From Riptortus pedestris (Eukaryota; Arthropoda; Insecta; Hemiptera; Alydidae): 64,000 bases of DNA. The translations under genes were made by a program, and so were the position numbers. How positions within the stretch are numbered: the stretch's first letter is position 1; the number at the start of each line of letters is the position of its first letter. The notes under the pieces are model-generated. The model saw nothing but the letters and a program-made list of their open reading frames with translations, searched no databases and was not told the origin of the DNA. The DNA lies in contig CM032230.1 of NCBI GenBank assembly GCA_019009955.1, positions 29,525,001 through 29,589,000 on the forward strand. Direction: 5' to 3'. Below are positions 1 through 11,857 of the stretch, piece after piece.

Positions 1-900
1 TTTTCGATTGTTCCCCCCTCTCCCCTTCTCCCAATTATTTTTTTCTAGAAAAATATGTTAAAACGTGAAAAATGCAAAACAAATAAAATCTTAAAGATTT
101 TTTTCTGTCAAATTTCTCTAACTTGTGCTTGTGAATTCTGCTATTATTCAATTTCAAGGAAATTAATTCCATTTATTTATCATGATAAATGGTTAGACTG
201 GAAACGGAGCTACATAACAGTTCAGGTGTTGAAAAAAATACTTAATTTCTGTATAAAAATATTGTCAATCTCCGAAAATAGAATAGCAAGAAAGTGTTTC
301 AGTAGATTATTAGCACTGGATGCCAGTAATCAAGATACAAACTATAATTGGCTCTCACAAGTAAAAGCAATAGCAAATTTAAATAATGTATAAAGAGTAT
401 TTTACCGATATCTCGTGTGGAACAAATTTCCTAGCAAATAAAAACAAAATTTTAGAACAAGCAACAAGTCTCATATTATCCACCGACATCAATAGAGTAT
501 ATAGTACAGACATCATACAATCCCTTTTATAGAAGTGTCTGTCATTATACCAGCCCCCAACCCGAAAATTATCTTAAATTCAAAGTGAATATGAAGAAAG
601 TAAGATTAGTCAGTCAACTTAGAATTTCAAATAACGACTACTTGAAGCTGTATCACAATAAAAAAAAATGAAAGTAATTAAATCCGGAGAAATTTGTGAA
701 TGCTGCCAGGAATTTATATCAGATGGATTAAAACATTTATTATTGCAATGCTCGGAATACAGCTATCATAGAGAGCAATACTTGAAGAAGTTTATAGCCA
801 CAAGTGATGACTTAATGTCACTGGAAAATATTCTTCACATTGAGGACATTTATAAATTGAACATGATTTACTCATTCCTGTCAGCAGTATGCAACTAGGC
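1..900 (+). pseudogene. Relic of a non-LTR retrotransposon ORF2, C-terminal end
   Basis: The open stretch at 55-393 ends with residues RKCFSRLLALD and YNWLSQVKAI. These resemble the region between the reverse transcriptase and the C-terminus in CR1/Jockey-like LINEs. After stops and a frame change, the stretch at about 515-665 reads VRLVSQLRISNNDYLKLY. The open frame at 668-898 carries C-x-CC followed by LKHLLLQCSEY, the usual C-terminal zinc-binding pattern (Cys pair, His, Cys). The order of these blocks matches the end of a LINE polyprotein. The frame shifts between 55-393 (frame 1) and 668-898 (frame 2), so no working protein is made. The reverse transcriptase core would lie left of the window. 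Downstream there is only AT-rich sequence with a (TA)n tract at about 1138-1174. Assignment to LINE is fairly safe; the clade is not. Confidence 0.7.
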
Positions 901-1135
901 AACGACATAGTTTATACCATTATCTTGAATATTAACCCCTTTAATTTTGAAATGTCCCACGAAGTCAATTAATGCGTCACAGTAAACAAATGAACAAAAG
1001 TAAATACGTATATGTTGAATAGTACTAATCAGATTAAATTATAAAGAATTTTAGAAGTTTAAGTACCTGAAAACATTCAATAAAAAAAATGTAAAATGTA
1101 TTATTTTATTGTAGTAGGTTAATATGCCATTAGTT

Positions 1136-1176
<41 letters not shown>

Positions 1177-1910
1177 TTTTTGTAATTACTTGTAAGATTG
1201 CTAACACTAAATGGGCCAGACTCAGGCTAAAATATGTACATATTAGCCACTAATATCTATCTATTTATTATGATAATTTTAAATTTTATCAAAAATAATA
1301 ATACAAAAGGTATAACACCCCCCCCCCCTGCGGTGAGAGTGAAGTAAGCTGATGTTTTTGTTTATAGTTGACGCTGATAGGGAAATTCTTTTCGTGAAGG
1401 TGTTGGAATATAGAGAAGGCCCACTTCTGGGCCATACATTATTTATGAAGAGTTCTTTTGAAGTAGATCAGCCGGCTTCGAAAAAAGTTCAGGCTGGTTT
1501 CCTTTCAGCTGGCAGATATAAAGTATATCTAATTTAGCGACAGTTTACACTCGGGGAATAAACATAAGTTTAGTTAATTCAACAGAGTTTTCAAAATTTG
1601 CATTCAGACTATTTGGTTACTTTGTGGTTGTGGTTATTTATTTAGACCTTTACCATTCAGGTGGTGAACCTAAATAAACGTTGTTACACCGAAAAGAAAG
1701 TAAAATTTACTTAAGCTTAACAAAAGTAAATACAGTCACAACCAGAAACACAAAACGACTCGAATGTAGCAGAAAACTATATCTTAGCTTAATCCAGATA
1801 ATGGAACATAATTTGTAGATTGAACAATAAGTGAAATGCATAAACCCGTGGAGATAAATATTCAAATATATTAATATGTCCTATGTATTTGCATATAATA
1901 AAATATTTAA
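901..1910. other. AT-rich spacer without recognised gene
   Basis: This stretch holds a (TA)n microsatellite near 1138-1174 and a C10 run near 1317. A 61-codon open frame at 1352-1537 has no motif I recognise. Nothing else can be supported. Confidence 0.5.
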
Positions 1911-2384
1911 AAAGTCCGTCACACAGGTGCTGCACGCGCGACTACTATGCAGATTTCCCACGTATTTGCATTTATCATAAAAAGTAAAAGTTCAATGAGA
2001 ACGATATTTGGTATTTTCGTTTCAAATAATGTGTTTCATAATATAACAGAGTATTGTTTATGTCACATGAGTAGGAGTAGGGGGTTTACTGAAGGCTGAA
2101 AACTAAAAAATGCTAATATTGAAGTTAGAGAATAAATGTATATAACAATATTTATATAACATTACATTTGCAATAAGATAGATTCTATATACTTTTACTA
2201 TATGATTCACAATAACGGAAATATTTCGATTTTTAATTATTTCCCACCTCTATCCCCCCCCCCTGTCCGATTTCAGCCGTTAACGAACATGATCTTTCTT
2301 TTTACATAAAACGATTATATGTCAAGTTTGGTAACGATAAAACTAAAATTACAACCGTTAGAGCGGTAACAGGCAAATATATAA
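1911..2384 (-). mobile_element. HINE-like element, truncated at its 5' end
   Basis: It begins with AAAGTCCGTCAC and a damaged stem-loop. It continues through the family's internal module, including the GATTTCAGCCGTTAACGAAC block, and ends at the GAGCGGTAACAGGCAAATATATA block. The part beyond the TA tract is missing. Confidence 0.8.
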
Positions 2385-2428
2385 GCTAAAAGCTTACAAC
2401 TATATGAACACAAAGTAGCATTTTTTTT

Positions 2429-2547
2429 AGCAGATTTCCCTTAAGGGAAATCAGCTATTGAGGTTGGCTCATGACGCGATTTTCGAAATTTTTCTTTAAA
2501 TGTCCATCGATCCTACGCAGGAGATAATGAAAATGAGGTCCGTTCAA

Positions 2548-2607
<60 letters not shown>

Positions 2608-3083
2608 CTGTTACCGCTCTAGTGGTCGCAATTTTAGTTTTATCGTTATCAAACTTGATATATAATCGTTTTATACAAAAAGAATGATCAAGTTCGTTAA
2701 TGGCTGAAATCGGTTAAGGAGGAGGAGGGGTTTAGAGGGGGAGAATTTCGAAAATTCTTAATATCTCCGTTATTATGCGACGGATCGAAGAGTCAATCTC
2801 ATTGCAAATTAAATTTACTATAAATATTGTTCTATACATTTATTCTGTATCTTGAATATTAACCGAGATATTTGCATTTGTATTCTGTGTGTGGTTGGCA
2901 GCAGTCGGCTATGTTCGGGATTCCGCCGAGAGCTCTGGCGGCCGTTTCCATAACTGTTCGTCCCTCGTGAATAGATTTAGAGATCCCTTACTACTACAGT
3001 TGTTATTGGCCAGACTTTGTCTACTGTAGGACCTCACGTGGGAAATCTGCTTAGTTTACACAGCACCTGCGTGACGGACTTTA
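2429..3083 (+). mobile_element. HINE-like element, complete
   Basis: It starts AGCAGATTTCCC followed by the self-complementary CCCTTAAGGG. It carries a (TA)n tract at about 2551-2602 and ends with GGGAAATCTGCT, a hairpin-bearing tail (CAGCACCTGCG) and GACGGACTTT. The 12-bp inverted subterminal repeat and the 3' stem-loop are those of the whole family. Confidence 0.9.
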
Positions 3084-4330
3084 GCTCTGTAAAATAGATT
3101 CTGTAAAATTCGAGATACATAAACTTCAGTTTTCTTACGCATATTCCTAGCTTATTTTTACGCTTATTATTGTTTATTATTTTTTGGGGGTTTACTGAAG
3201 CCTGAAAACAAGAAAGAACGAATAACTCGCTTCATATTTAGTTACGAAAAAATGTATAGAACAACGATTGTAGAGCACCAGTACTTTAATAAGATTGGTA
3301 CTTCAACATTTTTCGATCCAACACATAATATCGGAGATATTGTGAATTGTTTTGTCTCCAAAGCCCTTTGCCCGTATTCGTTGTCATTTTCAGGATATTG
3401 ATATTATTGACATCATTGATATTATTGATATGAACTTTACTGCACCATGAATGCTTAATTATATAGTATTAAGACAGATCAAATAAACATTTTTTAGTCA
3501 TGAACGTAAAATCTTATTCGAGGTATAAATATATATTTCTATACCTCATTTTTATCATCACCTAATAACTTAATACAATTTTGGATCATTTTTTTTTTGA
3601 AAATCCTGACCTGAACCTGAATAGATGTTTCTAAAGGAATAAAAACCCAGATAAAGGAGAGTTTGATTTCTACAGTAAAATGGTTTTTCTTTTTCCAAAT
3701 TACATTCACCTTCTTAATGGTTTGTGAGAGAGAAAAAACAAAATGAACTATTATGAAACTCGCCATGTTCGGCAGGCCCGATTGCTGACGGAATATTCGG
3801 GTGAAAAAAATGTCTCTACCTCTCTGTGAAATTTCGCTGACTATTTGATTGAGAGTTGGGGATTCTCTATAGCGATTTAATGCAGTTATAACAGTATATA
3901 TTCTGTGGGAGGTGAACTTCCCAGAACCATTGAACAGCAAATAGCATCACCCACAACCTATCTAAAACCTTTGAAACAACCAATACAGAGGATGCAGTTC
4001 TGATTATACTATAAATAGGTGGAATAATTAATCGGAAACTACAACATCTGTTGCCTCAGGTTATTCTAATGACAATATGGCCGGTAATAATACGATAATT
4101 AACACCCTTAGTCAGTATGCTATAATACTATGCAATAATGCATACAGATTCATTTTGTTACCTCTATCAAAAGTATGTGCAAACAATTTTATTCGAATTA
4201 TTCTTCTTAAAAGATTAAGCCGACTTTTAATCATGTATTATTTAATGTATGCAGTCTGAGTAGTGGTATGTGGACACTAATAAATATCACTTATAAATAT
4301 TACAAGTTTCCTTTCAAATACTTTGATAAT
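3084..4330. other. Spacer with a HINE-like internal fragment
   Basis: Positions about 3183-3355 match an internal module of the HINE-like family in minus orientation (TTTACTGAAGCCTGAAAAC, then a GATCCAACACATAAT block). A 133-codon open frame at 3539-3940 on the minus strand has no domain I can name and no codon signal. The rest is unassigned. Confidence 0.5.
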
Positions 4331-4359
4331 GAGTTAGAAAATTAACACATAGTTACTTA

Positions 4360-4590
4360 TTGAAAGGCTTATTCCCACCAACCTACGATTGTTCTAATGC
4401 CCATCTAACTGCCTCAAATCTTCTACTTATTTGTAAAAAATACAATTTTCCAAGAAGAGCTTTGAACCTTAAACCGAACTTAAGAGAACTCCTTAGAGAC
4501 GATGAAGAAGACATCAAAAGGCCCAGGAACTATAGATCCATCTACCGCTAATGACAATAGTAGATGCGGTATATTGTAATAAATAAATAA
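4360..4590 (+). pseudogene. LINE C-terminal fragment and (AATA)n tail
   Basis: The 63-codon open frame at 4360-4551 contains a degenerate version of the LINE C-terminal pattern (ASNLLLICKKY followed by R and L-rich residues). It stops shortly before an (AATA)n-type tail at about 4575-4595. The same kind of tail closes the LINE at 56451-59340. The element is strongly 5' truncated. The protein resemblance alone is weak; the position directly before the tail is what supports the call. Confidence 0.5.
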
Positions 4591-4769
4591 ATTTTCGGAA
4601 ATACGGGATGAATTCATATTTTTCTAAATTTTGTATTTCTTGAATAAAACGACCTAAATATAGAAGGTGTTGAATGTTAAAAAACTGCAATTGTATGAAG
4701 GTTTAGTGTGTTTCTGAAAACGCTCTTACGGGCTTAATTACACAAAACACGATTTTTTTTTTTCAAGAA

Positions 4770-5510
4770 ACCTCCCGACGGGAAGCGTCTGAATGTAAAC
4801 AAACAGGTCTGCCGACCTCACAACAGAAAGAAAAACTATTACTGAAATATATATGGAAATAGCATATTAATTTGATTGAAAACTATGTAATATATCTAGT
4901 AATGCAATTTATAATGTACAGAATAATATTTATCTCAATCAATCAAATGTTAGTAGTCTAAGAACTTAAAACGAGGAGGGGGGGGGGGCATCAGGACATA
5001 TTTCCATGTATCTCAAATAATAAAGATCTCTTAAAACAATATTTGGTATTCAAGCTTCAAATAATGCGGTTTATTGTATAACAGAGTATTGTTTATGTAA
5101 AACATGAGTAGAAGTCGCGGTTTGCTGAAGGCTTAAAACTGAAAAATGCAAATATCTCGGTTAATATTCAGATATATTCGGAGTATAAATGTACATAACA
5201 ATATGCACAGTACACTTAATTTGCAATAAGGTTGACTATATACAATGTTTCGATCCGGTATAGTACCGGAGATACTTCGAATTTTTTTATGAAACGACAG
5301 AATATCCAGTTTGGTAACGATCAAACGATAATTTCGACCGCTAGAGCGGTAATAGACAAATATATATATATATATATCTATATATATAATTTTGAACGGA
5401 CCTCATTTTCGTCATCTCCTAGGTAAGATCGAGGGACATTTGAAGAATAATTTCGACAATCGCGTCATGAGTACGACATCAACTGCTGATTTCCCTTAAG
5501 GAAAATCTGC
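4770..5510 (-). mobile_element. HINE-like element, 3' terminus missing
   Basis: It ends on the plus strand with AGCTGATTTCCCTTAAGG-AAAATCTGC, the reverse complement of the family's 5' end. A short (TA)n lies near 5360-5388. At the other side the homology runs to the CCCGACGGGAAGCGTCTGAA module near 4774 but lacks the terminal stem-loop. Confidence 0.8.
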
Positions 5511-5571
5511 AAAATCTGGTTAAGAACACTCCAGAGAACCATTTTAAATGGGGATGACAGAAATCACTCAT

Positions 5572-6260
5572 ATTGGGTCGTTCATACGGCCATTGGGGCC
5601 TAGCCCCTCTTCCTCCTCTACAGATCACCGCTTCATAGATAACCGCTTCACAGATAACCGCTTCATAGATAACCGCTTCATAGACAACCGCAGTTGGAAG
5701 TCACCCGTGATAGTCATTCAGTTGTTTCATCTCCCGCAAGGCTGCCATCCTGTATTTATCACCGCTACAAGCGAGAAGACTCCATCATTTCAAGGAAAGT
5801 GCATGATTACCGCAAGTACCTATTTAATAATGCTAGCATTATTTGCGCAAATATCGAATGAGTACTCATAGGACCGACCGCTCATTTTGTAGATATAGTT
5901 ATATGGCCGCCATATTAGTTCATAAAGTTACTTTCTTTGTTTACTGCTCAAATTTCATTTTATTATAATATATTTCTATTGCAGATAAGTTAATGCATAA
6001 CGTAAGGTTCCTTTGTCTCGTTAAACCTCTAGATATAACGAGTAGCATATAAAGATATAATTCACTATTTCAATATACCTAATTCTTAAGAGAACTCATA
6101 TAGTTGTTTTATTTTATTTTTCCCTTATCTCTCCAGGAGAAATAACAAATGGTTCAGTCTAATTGCTCTCTCTTATTCTTGCCATTAAAAAGCTTCCCGC
6201 CATTACATTTTGTGCCGACATTTCTATTATTACCGCTAAAGCTTACCGCAAGCCCCTACA
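5572..6260 (+). mobile_element. Solo or truncated BEL/Pao LTR
   Basis: This is homologous, in inverted orientation, to the long terminal repeats at 26277-27258 and 30422-31315. Shared blocks are the GTCGTTCATACGGCC segment, the ACCGCTTCATAG repeats, CTAATTCTTAAGAGAACTC and the end TAAAGCTTACCGCA-GCCCCTACA. The first 200 or so bases of the LTR are absent and no internal region follows. It is more diverged than the pair of LTRs, so older. ACCGCTTCA(T/C)AG is tandemly amplified here (about four units at 5626-5690). Confidence 0.85.
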
Positions 6261-6960
6261 CATATATTTACATGACAAAGGGCTATATAAGCTCATTTTA
6301 GAACATGGAACAGCAGATGTGTTGAGTTCATTGAATTTCTAATAGAATATTGCAGTGATCAAATTTCAATTTTAACACCGGATCCCAAAATTATTACAGG
6401 GAATTTAAATAGTACCTACTACAGAATTCAGTAAAACCTCAAAAACGGAATAATAAAAGACATCTAATATGTACACTACTACAAACGGAAACTATCAATA
6501 AATAATAAAACTGACAATACCTAGCTAAGAGACCAGAAGCTTCAGACATCTAAAAAGCTATGAACAATCAAACAGAAAGTGTTGTAATATATGCTTTTAA
6601 ATGTCCATTCCTCATTATTTGGGGAGGAGGGCGGAAGAGAGAATTTATCGTGATAAATTCAAAGATGAGAAGTTGTTAGAAAGCCCTTGAGGCATGAGAA
6701 GTTAAAGTGATACCGGACACTAGCTCCCTCTGGAAGTCCTCAATGAAACCAATGTGGTTTCAGCTCTTCTTACACATCAAATCCCTTCACAAACAACTAT
6801 ATTCTCGAGAATATATAAAACTCCTAATATTATTAATAAAAAATATCATTAACCGTTTTAAGGTCTGCTGTTTTCGACAAAGATCAACATAAAGTTTAGT
6901 CCTTACATACGTTTTAACGCGTTGATGAAAATTCAGAACTCATCTGTATAATGACATTTC
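6261..6960. other. Spacer, nothing recognised
   Basis: AT-rich sequence with no supported gene or repeat boundary. A 61-codon open frame at 6707-6892 has no recognisable motif. Confidence 0.5.
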
Positions 6961-7090
6961 AGCAGATTTCCCTTAAGGGAAATCAGCTATTGAGCTTGCA
7001 CTCATGACGGAATTTTCGAAATTTTTTTTCAAATGTCCATCGATCCTACCTAGTAGATGACGAAAATGAGGTCCGTTCAAAACTGTAGGA

Positions 7091-7153
<63 letters not shown>

Positions 7154-7595
7154 TGTTACCACTCTAGAGGTCACAATTATTGTTTGATCTTTACCAAATT
7201 CGATATTTAATCGTTTTATGTAAAAAGAAAGATCCAGTTCGTTAATGGCTGAAATCGGGCGAGGGGGGGTTTAGAGGGGGAGAATTTAGAAAATTTGAAA
7301 TATCTCCGTTACTATACGTCGGATCAAAATACTGTATAGAACCAATCGTATTACAAATTAAATTTACTATAAATAATGTTATATACATTTATTCTGTATC
7401 TTGAATTTTAACCGAGATATTTGCATTTTTCTGTTTTCAGCTTCTGAGATAGATCGGCTAACTTCGGGTCTAGTCGTGAGTTTCCGACAAGAGCTAGTTC
7501 GGGCCGTTCCCGTAACTGTTTGACTATTTATTCTGAACTTTTTCTATTGTAAAACTTCACGTGAGAAATCTACTTAGTTCACGCAGCCCTGGACT
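6961..7595 (+). mobile_element. HINE-like element with decayed 3' end
   Basis: It has an intact 5' palindrome (AGCAGATTTCCCTTAAGGG) and a long (TA)n tract at about 7095-7150. The internal module ends at CACGTGAGAAATCTACTTAG. The terminal stem-loop is broken (CACGCAGCCCTGGACTT). Confidence 0.85.
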
Positions 7596-7869
7596 TCTTG
7601 ATTATTGTAGTCGGTTTTTTCTCGGAAATATGTGTTCCTTTCGAAATGTGCGGCTTAAAAAATTCATTTCAACAATAGGTTAACTTTTTTTTAATGTTAA
7701 AAGGCATCATTGTTAAGTTTTCTTTGAGCACTACCCAGAAACATTTTGTTATATATTTTAAATTTAAAAAAAGCTGAAATATAAGTTGGCATTTTCTAAA
7801 CCTTCAATCTTCTCCCTCGAAAGGAGATAAGGTTTTTGGAAATTACAGAGAAAATAGGAATTAATTAAT

Positions 7870-8045
7870 CAGGAGGACTTTCCATCAAATGGTAAAATCA
7901 CAACATTTTGTGGTGCGATTTTCTTCTAGCTAATTATAAGTCAGGCTTAGACAAACTAAAAGCAACATGAAAACTAAAGTCAGCTGATTACAATGGATAC
8001 GTGAAAAAGTAAAAAAAATAGATTATTACTGAAGAATAGTAGTCT
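7870..8045 (+). repeat. Left arm of outer inverted repeat
   Basis: This arm is the imperfect reverse complement of 9247-9420. Matching blocks include CAGCTGA, CATGTTGCTTT, AGTTTGTCTAAGCCTGACTTA and GTGATTTT(A/T)CCATTTG. It is separated from its partner by a HINE-like element and an inner inverted repeat. Confidence 0.75.
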
Positions 8046-8058
8046 GGTTACTAAATGC

Positions 8059-8102
<44 letters not shown>

Positions 8103-8123
8103 ATATAAGTTTAAATGTATTTT

Positions 8124-8245
8124 AGCAGATGTCCCTTAAGGGAAATCAGCTATTGAGGTCGTACTCATGATGCGAGTTTCGAAAAATTTCTTCATATGTC
8201 CATCGATCCTACCCAGGAGATGACGAAAATGAGGTCCGTTCAAAG

Positions 8246-8306
<61 letters not shown>

Positions 8307-8767
8307 TCTGTTAACGCTCTAGCGGTCGCAATTTTTGTTTGATCGTTACGAAACTCGATATTTAACCGTTTTATATAAAAAGACAGATCAAGTTCGTTAA
8401 CAGCTGAAATCGTACCAGTGGGAGGGGGGTTTAGAGGGGAGGATTTTCGAAAATTCGAAATATCTCCGTTACTATACGTCAGATCGAAAAAGTATATAGA
8501 ATCAATCTTATTGCAAATTAAATTTAATATAAATAATTTTATGTACATTTATCCTGTATCTTGAATATCAGCCGAGATATTTGAATTTTTCTTTTTTCAG
8601 CTTCTGAGATGAGATTGGCTAACTTCGGGTCTAGTCGTGAGTTTCCGTCAAGAGCTAGTTCGGGCCGTTCCCGTAACTGTTTGACTCTCTATTCTGAAAT
8701 TTCTCTATTGTAAAACTTCACGTGGGAAATCTGCTTAGTTTACGCAGCCCCTGCGTGACGGACTTTT
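8124..8767 (+). mobile_element. HINE-like element, complete
   Basis: AGCAGATGTCCCTTAAGGG opens the copy and (TA)n lies at about 8247-8303. It closes with GTGGGAAATCTGCTTAG, the perfect ACGCAG-CCC-CTGCGT stem-loop and GACGGACTTTT. The inner inverted repeat starts immediately after the terminus. Confidence 0.9.
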
Positions 8768-9194
8768 TTATATATAGTGTCGTTGGTGTTTATAGCCAAA
8801 ATTGGTGAAAGAAGTTATTGTTTCATCCAATATTTCGAGAATTTAATTTTATCTTTTTCAGGGCTGTAAAACAGGTACTACTTTATATAAATTGCATGTT
8901 GTTATTACCTGCAGTGTAACAGAGTGGTGTTTATTAGGACAAGGAAGGTTACAACCATTGATTCCAAAGTAACCACAATTGCAATACCAAGTGTACCATA
9001 GTAGTTAAATAATTCTAGTCTTGGTATGTTCAAATGATATAAACACCATTCTGCTACACTGTAGTTAAATAACAATGTATAATATATATAAAGTAGTACC
9101 TGTTTTACAGCTCTGAGGAAGAGAAAATTAATTTCTGGAATTATTGGAATAAACTAAAACTTCTTTCACCAACATTGACCACAAACAACAACGA

Positions 9195-9203
<9 letters not shown>
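8768..9203. mobile_element. Foldback / MITE-like element with long inverted arms
   Basis: Left arm 8768-8937 and right arm about 9037-9203 are reverse complements. Shared blocks are TATATAGTGTCGTTG, TTTCACCAA, CAGGGCTGTAAAACAGGTACTACTT read on opposite strands, and GTGTAACAGAGTGGTGTTTAT. The loop is about 100 bp. A (TA)n tract follows at 9199-9245. No coding capacity is visible. A related arm (TTGGTGAAATAA, CCGATATTTCGAGAATC, CTTCTTCAGGGC) occurs at about 52735-52802. Confidence 0.8.
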
Positions 9204-9246
<43 letters not shown>

Positions 9247-9248
<2 letters not shown>

Positions 9249-9420
9249 CACTTCTTCAGTGGTAATCGATGTTTTTACTTCTTGTCACGTCGATTGTACC
9301 CAGCTGATATGGCTCGTCCCATGTTGCTTTCAGTTAGTCTATGTCTGACTTAGCTATAAGAAGGTCGTACTACAAAATGTAGTTGTGATTTTTCCATTTG
9401 TTTGAAAGAGTCGTCAACTG
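9247..9420 (-). repeat. Right arm of outer inverted repeat
   Basis: Partner of 7870-8045. Together the outer and inner arms form two concentric palindromes spanning about 1.55 kb. Confidence 0.75.
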
Positions 9421-9518
9421 GAGATGAAACTAGTTGGGCTACAAAATGATTGTAAGGGTCATTTAATTTTTTATATATCTTGGCTTTCCGCTATATACTT
9501 GTTAAGTGAATTTATAAG

Positions 9519-9748
9519 GGCCTCAGGTTGACCGTGTGAGTTAAGGAGTTAATCTTAATCTCACATAGTAAATCTAGAGTGGCGAGTTCGATTCCCACCC
9601 TGGGCAAAAGGAATTTATTTATTGGCGGACTCATTAAATAAATTCCTTAGTTCCACCCTGCCTAAAAAAATGTGGTAACTAGTAGATAACCCGTCCCAAT
9701 TAGCCATAGTAGCTTAAAGTGGACGTAGATAAATAAAAAAAAAAGTGA
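9519..9748 (+). mobile_element. tRNA-derived SINE
   Basis: About 230 bp. The 5' part reads like a tRNA: a GGTTGACCGTGTGAGTT box A-like region and GAGTTCGATTCCCACCC, a good RNA polymerase III box B. The tRNA-unrelated body contains GGCGGACTCATTAAATAAATTCC, GATAACCCGTCCCAATTAGCC and GTGGACGTA, then an A-rich tail. At least six other copies or pieces of the same family occur in the window. Confidence 0.85.
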
Positions 9749-10528
9749 ATTTATTAAGGTCACTATTTTGCCAAAAAAACGGTAATGGTCCGAACAGGAG
9801 AACCTCTTCAAATAAGTAAGAATAAATGTACAGGACTTTACAGCAATAAAGAGAGAAAAAAATAATGGGCATTATTCTTTGATGAAGGAGATAAAAAAAA
9901 CATGAATGGAATATCTGCAGTAATTTTAAGCATGAAAACGTAGAATGAGCTAGAATTAATAAAATATCTCTTCTTTCTCAAAGCTGAAGTAAAAAGTGAG
10001 AACGAATTTTTAACTAAATAAAAACAGCAAATAGTAGGAATGCTGAATGTTTAACGTGCAAACTCTCTTCGTCCATTAATTAATATTTCACTACCCAATT
10101 CAACGAGAGGTCTGTAGTTGTTTTTAGGGAAAAGAGATTTTATTAATGTCAAAGTGGGGAAAAAAAGTTAATAATAAATGGTGTCTATTTTTGCCTAGAA
10201 TAAACACAGGATTGGAAATTCATTCTTGAATTTAGAGTAGCCATGGAGGCCGTGAATCAAACTTCGAAAGGTCTTATGAAAAAATAATACAAAATGGCCA
10301 CTGTTTCAGTAAAATAATGTACTTCTCAATATGTGCCATCACAAATATAATCCTTTGATGATTGATGCTACTCAACGGCAGTCCCTTTATTTTGAAACCA
10401 ATTTCTTCGAATGGCAGTTAAGTGTTCATGCGTCTTTCAAAAATAATCGTCACCACTAAAGTCACTAATTAATACTCAAACCCGAGTTTGTAATTGTGTT
10501 GGTAAGAGAGTCCCTGATTTAAAAAAAA
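9749..10528. other. Spacer, nothing recognised
   Basis: AT-rich, no open frame with a recognisable motif and no repeat boundary that I can place. Confidence 0.5.
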
Positions 10529-10532
10529 TTAA

Positions 10533-11831
10533 CCCTAGAACTACCAAGGGGGGGGGGCTCCTTGAGCCCACAACTTTTTGTTTTTGTTCCCTATCACCCA
10601 ATTTTAATAGGATATTTTTGATATTTTATGTATTCCTCAGAAAAACATCCTAGAATGAGGGAATAACAACAAAATTAAATAAAAAAATGTCTATGTTGAG
10701 AAAAAAAATTTTTTTTGACGTATGGGCTCGAGGAGCCCCCCCCCTTGGTAATGCAAGGGGTAGTTATACACTTAAGTACCAAGGGGGGGGGGCTCCTCGA
10801 GCCCACTGATATTTAATACTACTTTTAACTAGTAATTCAAGTGTTATTAATTATATTGCTCAAATAATAATTACTTTGATGTAATTTTAACATACACAAA
10901 CCTTCTCAAGTTTTTTTCCCCCAATAAAAAATATATATATATTCTCCCCATATAATTTTTTTTTTTTAATAAAAAATATATTACTGAGATGGTTATAATT
11001 ATTGCTCCTGATAGGTACTTTTTTAGAAAAGAGAAGATTTTCTAGGTTGTTCCCAACTAGGGGAACAGTTAGTCCATGCTGCATCCTGGACACAACATGG
11101 AGAAGAAATAGTGCTGGCCGAAGAAAGTACTTTTTATTTGAACTATCTGAGAGTTTACTAGTAAATTGTGTGTTGCTGAAAGGAGTGAAAATCTTGTGGG
11201 CATTCCTAGATCTTCAGTGAAGGCCATGGAGCATGCTCTAGGGCGAGAACTGATTTATCCCCAATTGGAGGAACAAGGTTCATCAAGTGGAAGGCTAAGG
11301 TGTTACACTTGTGTTAGAGAAGCCGAATCAAAAAAAGAAAATTACAACAACCTATCAAAATCTAAGCAGCGTTGCTTCAAATGTAAACGTTCAGTGTATA
11401 ACAAACACTCGGAAAAAAAATTATTGTGCAAAAGCACCGATAATTGCAATTACGAATCTGATAATTAGATTTTCTTAAATTATTATTCTATTATAATGTT
11501 ATAATAACTTAGATATAGATAACTTTTTATTCTAACAATGTTTAGATATGTTCCTCTAGTAGAATGAAATTACATTTAATTTAAAGTCATCCTTTTTTCC
11601 CCATCCGAACTTTTTTTTTTTAATTTCTTTTTATTTTTGTATTTAATATTTTTTTTAATTTTTTTTTTCCACAGGTGTCATAAGAAACGTTAATTAAACA
11701 TAATCCAATAGAAATAAAAATTTTTAAAAAATTATAGAACCAAAATAAAAGGTTTTTAAGTTGTGGGCTCGAGGAGCCCCCCCCCCCCCTTGGTAATCCA
11801 TGCGACCTGGGAGAGGTCGGTAATACTAGGG
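10533..11831 (+). mobile_element. piggyBac-like DNA transposon, defective
   Basis: The element is bounded by TTAA at 10529-10532 and 11832-11835, with inverted ends CCCTAGAACTACC and GGTAATACTAGGG. A TTAA target and CCCT-type ends are hallmarks of the piggyBac superfamily. Subterminal segments carry G-runs followed by GGCTCCTCGAGCCC, present near 10548, 10728 (inverted), 10784 and 11766 (inverted), which give strong hairpins. Inside is the remnant of a transposase C-terminus. At 1.3 kb it is too short to encode a full transposase of about 550-600 residues. Confidence 0.85.
11100..11468 (+). pseudogene. piggyBac transposase C-terminal fragment
   Basis: Two overlapping open frames (11002-11220 and 11166-11468) together carry recognisable blocks. 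The first is RRKYFLFELSESLL, at about residues 34-50 of the first frame. The second is a cysteine-rich C-terminal domain in the second frame: GRLRCYTC, then RCFKCKR, then NKHSEKKLLC. This C-x2-C ... C-x2-C ... H ... C pattern is the zinc-binding tail typical of piggyBac transposases, which helps in binding the element ends. The catalytic DDD region is absent and the frame changes between the two blocks, so the protein is dead. It ends about 360 bp before the right terminus. Confidence 0.75.
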
Positions 11832-11857
11832 TTAATATCGCCCACATTAAGATAATT

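Noticed and set aside
3539..3940. 133-codon minus-strand open frame
   Set aside because: No domain, no neighbouring exon signal that I can support, and no relation to a known family. Length alone is not enough in this setting.
8246..8548. 100-codon minus-strand open frame (and similar ones at 21384, 5133, 45751, 45803, 48759, 60863)
   Set aside because: These run through HINE-like elements and (TA)n tracts; the Ile-Tyr repeats are translated TA. Similar peptides arise from every copy of the repeat.
11620..11847. 75-codon minus-strand open frame with a glycine run
   Set aside because: It is formed by the G/C-run hairpin at the right end of the piggyBac-like element.
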